Below are positions 1 to 5,099 of a stretch of 8,832 nucleotides of DNA, piece after piece. The stretch covers positions 1-8,832 of the forward strand of contig PMLH01000416.1 of the NCBI GenBank assembly GCA_003159055.1, written 5' to 3'. The notes under the pieces were generated by a model, which was given only the letters and a program-made list of their open reading frames with translations, made no database searches and was not told where the DNA came from. Positions within the stretch are counted from its first letter, which is position 1; every line of letters starts with the position of its first letter. This stretch comes from Myxococcales bacterium (GTDB lineage Bacteria; Myxococcota; Polyangia; Fen-1088). The translations under genes and the position numbers were made by a program.

Positions 1-1
1 C

Positions 2-889
2 AACGATCCGATGGCCACGAGCCTTATCTCCTTGACGGCACTGGCCGCTTTGAAGTTCTACCAAGCGAATCGTCGCGGGGCTGCTGTGGCCTGGGGAATC
101 CTGGTGGTCGGGGCCGGAATCCTGGCACTCTACGCGAAGTTCACGTCTTTGTTCGCCTTGCTCGCCCTGGCGGCGTTTCTCGCGATTGGCCTCGCGATGC
201 GGAGACTGAACCCGCGCGCCTTTTGGCTGGTTGGAATGGGCGCCCTGTGTTTCTCGGCTCTACTGCCGTATTTGTTTCTTCACAATTACCGAAGCACGGG
301 CAGCTTCTTTCCGCACAACGTGGAGAAGCCCACGGACATGGCCTTCTCCAGTTTGGACCTTCATGGCGGACGCCTGCGTTTCCTGCTAACGCCTCCTCTG
401 ATCACCGACCACGAATGGGATACGCCCTACGCTACCGGGGACGGACAGGGAGACCTGTGGTGGCCGAAACGCAATATCCTCGCTTCGGCTTTCGTAACCT
501 CGCTATACGGTGAATGGGATTTCAATCGAAGGGGCCACCCCAATGGTGCCGTCCTTTTGCCCAAGAACACATGGGGTTGGTTGGGGGTGTGGGTGCACGT
601 CTTGTTCTTGCACCTGGCCCTGGCGTCTCGGTCCTCCACAGCCAGGTCGGCGCTGCTACTGGCGGGCTTGATCTTCTGCACGCACGTGGCCCACGTCGCG
701 GGGGTGATGCCCTTCTTCAACGCAGCCAACTTCCGCTACTACGCGTGGATTCTGCTGCCCCTGGCGGTGGCAGCGATCGCTGGGCTCCAACAGAGGGCGA
801 GTCGGGGCGCTCGCGCAGAGGTCGCGGCCATCGCCATCTTGGGACTCGGCACGGTCGCTCACCTGGGCTTCGTGCTATCGGCGTTGTAG
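2..889 (+). CDS. Polytopic membrane glycosyltransferase-like protein (GT39/GT-C type), 3' part
   Basis: Partial gene: the frame is open through the left edge, so the true start is outside the window and the ATG at 11 is probably internal. About 295 C-terminal residues are visible. They are strongly hydrophobic, with several membrane helices near residues 10-60, 70-90, 190-235 and 240-292, separated by a polar, probably periplasmic stretch at about 93-185. The first residues, Asn-Asp-Pro followed by a hydrophobic helix, and the later Ala-Lys-Phe-Thr-Ser ahead of another helix, resemble the loop and helix pattern of GT-C enzymes of the dolichyl-phosphate-mannose/ArnT type. Those enzymes move a sugar from a polyprenyl-phosphate carrier to a lipid, protein or glycan outside the cytoplasmic membrane. 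The catalytic first loop, normally near the N-terminus, is not visible, so donor and acceptor cannot be given. The membrane location is well supported; the enzyme family is an inference from general resemblance. Confidence 0.6.
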   Translation, partial: NDPMATSLISLTALAALKFYQANRRGAAVAWGILVVGAGILALYAKFTSLFALLALAAFLAIGLAMRRLNPRAFWLVGMGALCFSALLPYLFLHNYRSTGSFFPHNVEKPTDMAFSSLDLHGGRLRFLLTPPLITDHEWDTPYATGDGQGDLWWPKRNILASAFVTSLYGEWDFNRRGHPNGAVLLPKNTWGWLGVWVHVLFLHLALASRSSTARSALLLAGLIFCTHVAHVAGVMPFFNAANFRYYAWILLPLAVAAIAGLQQRASRGARAEVAAIAILGLGTVAHLGFVLSAL

Positions 890-993
890 CAGAGCCTCAA
901 GGTCGCGCTGCCGCGTCCTGGCGAGCCAGCCCCTCCGAGGCATCACGTGTTTGTTCTTATTTCCCTGAGCCGTTTTTTCGCTGTGGCACACTC

Positions 994-999
994 AGAGGG
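994..999 (+). promoter_or_regulatory. Candidate Shine-Dalgarno site deciding the sigma-factor start
   Basis: AGAGGG lies 4 bases upstream of an in-frame TTG at 1004. A competing GTG at 947 has only GAGG (937-940) at 6 bases. Using it would add a 19-residue hydrophobic leader followed by a T-rich stretch (950-978) that reads more like untranslated DNA than like a sigma-factor N-terminus. A third in-frame GTG at 983 has no purine-rich site before it. TTG 1004 is therefore preferred, though not proven. Confidence 0.45.
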
Positions 1000-1003
1000 T
1001 ACC

Positions 1004-1552
1004 TTGAGCAATCCTGTGCGCTCCAGCGAAGCACCTCTGCGGCTCGTCGAATCGGGCGAGCAGGGGTCTTCGCTGGACAGCGTGTATCGACGCTACGGTC
1101 GGTACGTTGCCGCCGTGGTGCTGCGGCTCGACGGTCGGGACGCAGAAATCGACGATGTGGTGCAGGACGTATTCGTCGAGGCAGCCCGAGGCATTGCTCG
1201 CGTGCGGCAGCCGGAGGCCATCAAGGGCTGGCTCGCCACCATCACGGTCCGGGTCGTGCGGCGGCGTCTGCGTATGCGCCGACTGCGGAGATTTCTGGGT
1301 GTCGACCATGGTTCGAGCGGGGTGAACGCCATCGCCCCGTCGGTTTCGCCTCTCGATCGGCTGCTCTTGCGCGCGGTGTATCAGGTGCTCGACGACTTGC
1401 CGGTGGACGACAGGTTGGCTTTCAGCCTGCACATCATCGAAGGCGAAAAGATGGACGCTGTCGCGCGCCTGTGCGGCTGCTCATTCGCGACAGCGAAGCG
1501 ACGCGTGGCGCGGGCACAACGAGAGATCGAAAAGAGGCTGTCGGATGTCTGA
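1004..1552 (+). CDS. RNA polymerase sigma factor, ECF (sigma-70 family, RpoE-like)
   Basis: An alternative sigma factor of about 182 residues that would direct RNA polymerase to a dedicated promoter set. Region 2 is visible at about residues 26-90: a Tyr-Arg-Arg-Tyr helix, the acidic Asp-Asp-Val-Val-Gln-Asp-Val-Phe core-binding signature, then Gly-Trp-Leu-Ala-Thr-Ile and an unusually Arg-rich helix (nine Arg within about 14 residues). Region 4 lies at about 125-180, with Leu-Pro-Val-Asp-Asp-Arg-Leu-Ala-Phe and a helix-turn-helix ending Ala-Lys-Arg-Arg-Val-Ala-Arg-Ala. A short linker replaces region 3, and the length is typical of ECF factors. The start is taken as TTG 1004 after AGAGGG; GTG 947 would give 201 residues. 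The stop overlaps the downstream FecR-like gene by 8 bases, so translational coupling with its likely anti-sigma partner is expected. No convincing promoter was found in the 890-1003 gap. Confidence 0.88.
   Translation: MSNPVRSSEAPLRLVESGEQGSSLDSVYRRYGRYVAAVVLRLDGRDAEIDDVVQDVFVEAARGIARVRQPEAIKGWLATITVRVVRRRLRMRRLRRFLGVDHGSSGVNAIAPSVSPLDRLLLRAVYQVLDDLPVDDRLAFSLHIIEGEKMDAVARLCGCSFATAKRRVARAQREIEKRLSDV
1532..1537 (+). promoter_or_regulatory. Shine-Dalgarno site of the FecR-like gene, inside the sigma gene
   Basis: AAGAGG lies within the last codons of the sigma-factor gene, 7 bases before ATG 1545. It supports that ATG as the true start and so supports the 8-base gene overlap. Confidence 0.6.
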
Positions 1553-2612
1553 AGCCGACCTCATACGGCGCATCGGCAGTGCGGGCGCGCACATCGATCC
1601 CGGCCTTTCCGACCGCGATATCGAACGACTGATCGAGGGAGCCCGCGGCCGCCGTCATCGACGAAACCTGCGAAGGGCGGGTCTCGTGGGTGTGATTGGG
1701 CTCGGCGTCGTGTTCGTCGGCTTCTTGTATGGAACCCACCCGGTGACCAAGCCGGTGCTGCCAAGTCCCCCTGCCCTCGCGAAGCAATCACCCAGTGCCC
1801 CTCCCGGCGCGATTCGACTCGGCGATGGCTCCCTGGCCACCCCGCTCGAAGCGGGCAGTGAAGTGGTAGTTGCCGAACAAACCAAGACTCGAACGGCGGT
1901 GAAGCTGGCTCGGGGCCGGGCGCGCTTCGAGGTCGCGCAGCAACTGGACCGGGTCTTCGTGGTGCAAGCCGCGCCGGTGACCATCACGGTGATAGGAACT
2001 GTCTTTACCGTCGAGCAAGTCGCAGACCGGGTCGGGGTCTCGGTGGAGCGGGGCACCGTTCGCGTCGACTGGGGCGTGGGCAGCAAGCTACTTGAAAAGG
2101 GCGAGAATGGCTGGTTTCCTCCGTTGGTCGTGAATGCGCAGGTCGAAACTCCCGCGCTACCGGTGCCCCGAGCGCGACCCGCCCGGCTGGTTCAAGATGC
2201 CGTCAGCAAGCCGAGCAGCCCGCCAACGGCGAAAGGTGAGTCGGCGGAGGAACTGCTGCTCGCAGCCGACGCGGCACGATTGGCCGGACATCACGCTCAA
2301 GGCGCGCGTTTGCTCAAGCAAGCTCTGGAGCAGCACCCTACCGACCCGCGCGCCCCGCTGGCCGCATTCAGCTTGGGCCGCGTGCTTCTGATGGAGCTTG
2401 GGCATCCCAAAGAAGCTGCCGCCGCATTCGCAGAGGTTCGACGGATTCTCCCGTCTGGTCCCTTCGCCGAGGACGCACTCGCGCGCGAGGTCGAGGCGTG
2501 GAAGCAGGCGGGCGACCTTGGCCGCGCTCGCGATCGTGCGGAGGAGTATGTGCGCCTCTATCCCGCTGGCCGTCGCGCCTCGTCGGTCAAATCGATGGGT
2601 GGTATCAAATAG
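1545..2612 (+). CDS. FecR-domain anti-sigma-like membrane protein with C-terminal TPR helices
   Basis: A single-pass inner-membrane protein of 355 residues, probably the regulator of the overlapping sigma factor. Residues 1-44 form a short, basic cytosolic segment that would contact sigma. It has no Cys/His zinc anti-sigma motif. Residues 45-63 are a clear transmembrane helix. A Pro-rich linker leads to a FecR domain at about 92-176. Its hallmarks are Leu-Gly-Asp-Gly-Ser, Ala-Gly-Ser-Glu, Arg-Gly-Arg-Ala-Arg-Phe-Glu-Val, Phe-Val-Val-Gln-Ala, Val-Ile-Gly-Thr-Val-Phe-Thr-Val and Val-Glu-Arg-Gly-Thr-Val-Arg-Val. Residues about 231-345 are alpha-helical repeats of TPR type (Ala-Ala-Phe-Ser-Leu-Gly; Glu-Ala-Ala-Ala-Ala-Phe; Leu-Tyr-Pro-Ala-Gly). 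In known FecI/FecR systems the periplasmic part receives a signal from an outer-membrane receptor. Here the TPR region may provide the docking surface (inference). The next gene follows after 2 bases. Confidence 0.85.
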   Translation: MSEADLIRRIGSAGAHIDPGLSDRDIERLIEGARGRRHRRNLRRAGLVGVIGLGVVFVGFLYGTHPVTKPVLPSPPALAKQSPSAPPGAIRLGDGSLATPLEAGSEVVVAEQTKTRTAVKLARGRARFEVAQQLDRVFVVQAAPVTITVIGTVFTVEQVADRVGVSVERGTVRVDWGVGSKLLEKGENGWFPPLVVNAQVETPALPVPRARPARLVQDAVSKPSSPPTAKGESAEELLLAADAARLAGHHAQGARLLKQALEQHPTDPRAPLAAFSLGRVLLMELGHPKEAAAAFAEVRRILPSGPFAEDALAREVEAWKQAGDLGRARDRAEEYVRLYPAGRRASSVKSMGGIK

Positions 2613-2614
2613 GA

Positions 2615-3634
2615 ATGGGCGACGGAGCCCTTCTCTGGCGCTTTCTTCTCGCGCTTGCGGTTGCCTTCACCGCGACGTTCCCGTCTCGCGCTTTTTGCGA
2701 GCCCGCTGGTTCAAAGGGTCGCGTCGTGCTCGACATCAAGGTGTGCGGCGGACCATCCTCCGAGGAGGTTCGGCGCATCGTCGGTGTTGAAATCGGCGAT
2801 CTCCTGGTGGAGGCCGCCGAGCCGGCACCCTCCACCGCCGACCGCCTCGTGATCCGTTGTGCCGACACCATGGCGTGGGTCGAGGCGACCAGTCAGGCGG
2901 GCGGCAAGTCGGTCGATCGCACCTTGAGACTGGACGATTTTCCGGGCGATGCGGCGCCACGCGCCTTGGCCCTGGCTGGAATCGAGATCTTGGCCTCGCT
3001 CAGCCCGGCCGTACGCGAGCGTGTTTCGGTGCGACCGGCTCCCCGGTCGGAGGCCACGCCGGCACCGTCGGCCACCGTCGATGTTCCCCAAAGTCGCCCC
3101 AGCACCGAGGACAACCGGCATCCGCTTCGACTCGATGTGGCCGGCTTGTGGCGCACGTTTTCTGTCGCGCATGGAGCGTCGGCCTGGGGCGGTCGCATCG
3201 GGCTCAACCAGGAATTCGGGCAACACTGGCAGCTTGCAGCTGACGTGGATGCGGCAGGCACGAGCACGACCGGGACGGCGATCGGACAAGCCCGGGCACT
3301 GCTCGTCTCAGGCGGCTTGCTCCTCGGCGTGCATGCTGAAACCCAAAACCTCGGCGTCGGCGTCAGCCTCGGGGGAAGAATCGGCCTTGCGCATCTTGCT
3401 GGCGATTCCAACGGTCGCGCCGACATCGCCGCGACCAGTGTGGCGCGCGCATGGGGTGGACCGGTGGCGTCGCTGGCCGCGTTTGCCGGGGTTGGGCCGC
3501 TCGGCCTCATCATGGTGGTCGAGGCCGGACGTTCCCTCTTCACCTCCGAAGGTCTGGCCAACGATCAGCCTGTGCTGTCCGTCGGTGGCAACTGGCTGGC
3601 GGTCGCAGTCGGGGCCGGCTTCCTGTTTCGCTAG
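2615..3634 (+). CDS. Secreted protein with beta-rich, possibly outer-membrane barrel C-terminus (function unknown)
   Basis: I do not recognise a named family. From ATG 2615 the product is 339 residues. An upstream in-frame start at 2498 would overlap FecR deeply and place a charged extension before the signal peptide, so it is rejected. Residues 1-28 look like a Sec signal peptide: Trp-Arg, then a Leu/Ala-rich core, ending near Ser-Arg-Ala-Phe-Cys. A mature N-terminal domain at about 33-132 alternates strands and helices and holds two Cys (Val-Cys-Gly-Gly and Arg-Cys-Ala-Asp) that could form a disulfide. A Pro/Ser/Thr-rich linker covers about 135-170. From about 172 to the end there are alternating hydrophobic strands with Gly-rich turns, ending Gly-Phe-Leu-Phe-Arg, reminiscent of outer-membrane beta-barrels. 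The start is 2 bases after the FecR stop with only an adjacent AGGA, so coupling is likely. It may act as the envelope partner of the sigma/FecR pair (inference). Confidence 0.65.
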   Translation: MGDGALLWRFLLALAVAFTATFPSRAFCEPAGSKGRVVLDIKVCGGPSSEEVRRIVGVEIGDLLVEAAEPAPSTADRLVIRCADTMAWVEATSQAGGKSVDRTLRLDDFPGDAAPRALALAGIEILASLSPAVRERVSVRPAPRSEATPAPSATVDVPQSRPSTEDNRHPLRLDVAGLWRTFSVAHGASAWGGRIGLNQEFGQHWQLAADVDAAGTSTTGTAIGQARALLVSGGLLLGVHAETQNLGVGVSLGGRIGLAHLAGDSNGRADIAATSVARAWGGPVASLAAFAGVGPLGLIMVVEAGRSLFTSEGLANDQPVLSVGGNWLAVAVGAGFLFR

Positions 3635-3638
3635 AAAC

Positions 3639-3652
3639 GTGATTCAAATCAC
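3639..3652. promoter_or_regulatory. GTGA-N6-TCAC dyad, CRP/FNR-family-like operator
   Basis: A perfect inverted repeat with 6-base arms (GTGATT and AATCAC) around a 2-base centre, starting 5 bases after the stop of the preceding gene. Its outer bases fit the GTGA-N6-TCAC core of the CRP consensus. The arms are too short and AT-rich for a terminator stem, and no T-run follows. It sits directly against the possible -35 of the lipoprotein gene, a typical activator position. Binding by a CRP-like protein is an inference. Confidence 0.4.
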
Positions 3653-3680
3653 TTGAGTGAAAGAGAAGGAGCGTGAATAT
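3653..3680 (+). promoter_or_regulatory. Weak candidate promoter for the lipoprotein gene
   Basis: TTGAGT (3653-3658) and GAATAT (3675-3680) are separated by 16 bases. The -35 matches 4 of 6 sigma-70 consensus bases, the -10 only 3 of 6. A start near 3687 would place the 3639-3652 dyad about 41.5 bases upstream, the classical spacing for an activator overlapping the -35. It would also leave GTG 3692 with almost no leader, favouring ATG 3728. This is a pattern fit only. Confidence 0.22.
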
Positions 3681-3687
3681 CGCTCAC
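3669..3687. promoter_or_regulatory. Second dyad upstream of the lipoprotein gene
   Basis: GAGCG (3669-3673) pairs with CGCTC (3681-3685) around a 7-base AT-rich loop. Overlapping it is GTGA (3673-3676) with TCAC (3684-3687), separated by 7 bases, a near copy of the 3639-3652 half-sites. GAGTGAA also occurs twice nearby (starting 3655 and 3690). It could be a second operator site or a small leader hairpin. Confidence 0.25.
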
Positions 3688-3727
3688 CCGAGTGAACCAT
3701 TCTTTCGTGGCTGCGCACCTAGAGGGC

Positions 3728-5092
3728 ATGACAACGACCTATCGATCGAGCCTAGCGTGTCTTGTCACCTGCCTCGGCTTTCTGGCACTGGCCTGTAGTT
3801 CCAAAGACAATTTGCTGCACTTCCAGGACGGGGCGGCTGACCCGGGTGGAATGGGCGGAGGAAGTGGCGCGGCTGTCGGGTCAGGTGGGCGCGGTGGCAG
3901 CGGCGGAAGTGCTGGAATGAGCGGTGCCGGCAGGGACGGCGGTGGAATGGGTGGTGCGGGCGGAGCCGCTGGCGGCATAGGGGGCGCTGATGCTGCCAGC
4001 CCAGGAGCCGGAGGTGCCGACAGCGGGGCCAGCGGTGGCATTCGCGGCAGCGGCGGGGCTGGCCTCGGCGGTCTTCCAGGCGACGCTGGAGCGGGATCTG
4101 GTGGAGGTGACACGGGCGGCGCTGATGCCTCGACCGATGCCCCACCAAGCACCGGAGGGCGAACCGGCACGACCAGCCCCGACAGCGGAGGCGTGTCGAG
4201 CACTGGCGGCGTGTCTGGAAACGATGGCGGCTCGATCAGCTCGGGCATCGACGGCCAGGCCTTGTCCTGCAGCGAGATCCCGGGCCCTTGCACGGTGTCC
4301 ACCAGCCAAGCCACAACCAACTATTTCTACAATAGCCAGGGCTGGCTGATTCGCAGCGAAACCACGGGGAGCGGTATTCAGGCGTATACCTATTACTACG
4401 CCTACGACCAAGCAGGAAAGCTGAGCGAAAAGAAGAACGACGCTTGCGTCGCCAACCGGCCGGGCGAGTGTTCCTGGACCGTTTATTCCTATGACAGTCA
4501 GGGGAATCTGACGGTGATTGACGACACCAAGAGCACGCTCGACATCCCTTCCGGCCCAGGTTGCCAACGCTACACGTACAACGCCAACAATTTGATGGTG
4601 AAATCGGAATTCGATCCTTGGTGCGACGGAAGCGTGCCACTTACCAAGGTTTCCACCTACGACTACGACGGCTCAGGAAGACGCACGGCCGCGCACGGGG
4701 ACATTGCAGCCCTCACCAGCACCAGCGTCAACGTTTCCTACCAATACAACAGTGCCAATCAGGTCGTGCTCGAGACGTACACCGACAAAGACGGATCTGC
4801 CACGGCAACCATCGCGTACACCCTCAACGCCGCCGGCCTGACTTCGACCGAGGAGGATCACTACTTGACCAACGAATCCGACGATCGCCGATTGACCTAC
4901 ACCTATGACGACAAGGGACATCAACTCTCGAGGCAGACCCTCTACCTCACCGGCAAGAAGACAGGCAAAGAGGAGAGCTGCTACACTCGGACCTTCGACG
5001 GTTGCGGCAATGAGGTGAGCGAGAAGCTCTCAGCCCTGTGCGACCAAACCTTCACCGAGACCACGTATTCCTACGCCTGCTTTGGCGGATGA
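3728..5092 (+). CDS. Lipoprotein with Gly-rich tether and cysteine-studded RHS/YD-type repeats
   Basis: A predicted surface or periplasmic lipoprotein of 454 residues. Residues 1-22 are a lipoprotein signal peptide: Arg at 6, a hydrophobic core, then Leu-Ala-Leu-Ala before Cys23, the likely lipidated residue, followed by Ser-Ser-Lys. Residues about 35-175 are a low-complexity Gly/Ala/Ser linker that would act as a flexible tether. From about 197 to the end there are about ten degenerate YD (RHS-like) repeats of the form Tyr-x-Tyr-Asp/Asn-x-x-Gly-x-Leu. Ten Cys lie at or after about residue 181, so disulfides are plausible in an exported protein. There is no RHS core-end motif and no C-terminal toxin domain; the protein stops at Ala-Cys-Phe-Gly-Gly. 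ATG 3728 is chosen because it begins a normal signal peptide; GTG 3692 would add 12 residues. The AGAGGG at 3721-3726 is closer than ideal. The role may be carbohydrate or surface binding (inference). Confidence 0.75.
   Translation: MTTTYRSSLACLVTCLGFLALACSSKDNLLHFQDGAADPGGMGGGSGAAVGSGGRGGSGGSAGMSGAGRDGGGMGGAGGAAGGIGGADAASPGAGGADSGASGGIRGSGGAGLGGLPGDAGAGSGGGDTGGADASTDAPPSTGGRTGTTSPDSGGVSSTGGVSGNDGGSISSGIDGQALSCSEIPGPCTVSTSQATTNYFYNSQGWLIRSETTGSGIQAYTYYYAYDQAGKLSEKKNDACVANRPGECSWTVYSYDSQGNLTVIDDTKSTLDIPSGPGCQRYTYNANNLMVKSEFDPWCDGSVPLTKVSTYDYDGSGRRTAAHGDIAALTSTSVNVSYQYNSANQVVLETYTDKDGSATATIAYTLNAAGLTSTEEDHYLTNESDDRRLTYTYDDKGHQLSRQTLYLTGKKTGKEESCYTRTFDGCGNEVSEKLSALCDQTFTETTYSYACFGG
3835..4240 (+). 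repeat. Low-complexity Gly/Ala/Ser-coding tract
   Basis: Imperfect GGx-type codon repeats encode Gly-Gly-Met, Gly-Gly-Ala and Gly-Gly-Ser units inside the lipoprotein gene. One hand-counted 60-base line (3901-3960) is about 72% G+C, well above the repeat domain that follows. Such tracts vary in length between strains and cause long spurious Pro-rich or Ala-rich open frames on the other strand and in other frames. Confidence 0.75.
4312..5089 (+). repeat. About ten degenerate YD (RHS-like) protein repeats
   Basis: The protein-level repeat is Tyr-x-Tyr-Asp/Asn-x-x-Gly-x-Leu. Successive units begin Tyr-Phe-Tyr-Asn-Ser-Gln-Gly, Tyr-Ala-Tyr-Asp-Gln-Ala-Gly, Tyr-Ser-Tyr-Asp-Ser-Gln-Gly, Tyr-Thr-Tyr-Asn-Ala-Asn-Asn, Tyr-Asp-Tyr-Asp-Gly-Ser-Gly, Tyr-Gln-Tyr-Asn-Ser-Ala-Asn, Tyr-Thr-Leu-Asn-Ala-Ala-Gly, Tyr-Thr-Tyr-Asp-Asp-Lys-Gly, Thr-Phe-Asp-Gly-Cys-Gly, and a final Tyr-Ser-Tyr-Ala-Cys. 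Spacing is roughly 20-33 residues. In RHS/teneurin proteins such units form beta-strands of a shell; ten are too few for a full cocoon. Confidence 0.7.
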
Positions 5093-5099
5093 CTGCTGT

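Noticed and set aside
918..929. CTGGC-GA-GCCAG palindrome as a terminator for the first gene
   Set aside because: The loop would be only 2 bases and the nearest T-run (973-978) is more than 40 bases away, so it does not form an intrinsic terminator.
951..979. TTGTTC as a -35 promoter element for the sigma gene
   Set aside because: No -10-like hexamer occurs at 16-18 bases, and no GGAAC-type ECF autoregulatory element was seen.
514..1632. Long plus-strand open frame of 372 codons
   Set aside because: It overlaps the 3' end of the membrane protein gene and the whole sigma gene in another frame. Its Arg/Gly/Ala-rich translation shows no domain, as expected for a GC-rich shadow.
2498..2614. N-terminal extension of the third cassette gene
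   Set aside because: It would overlap FecR coding sequence by over 100 bases and put charged residues ahead of a good signal peptide; ATG 2615 explains the protein better.
3673..3798. Small GTG-started frame just after AAGGAG (3666-3671)
   Set aside because: It starts only 1 base after the AAGGAG, ends quickly, and runs out of frame through the lipoprotein signal peptide, which is the stronger gene.
3739..4320. Pro-rich minus-strand open frame opposite the lipoprotein gene
   Set aside because: The Pro runs are simply the complement of the Gly-rich codon repeats. There is no start context or domain.
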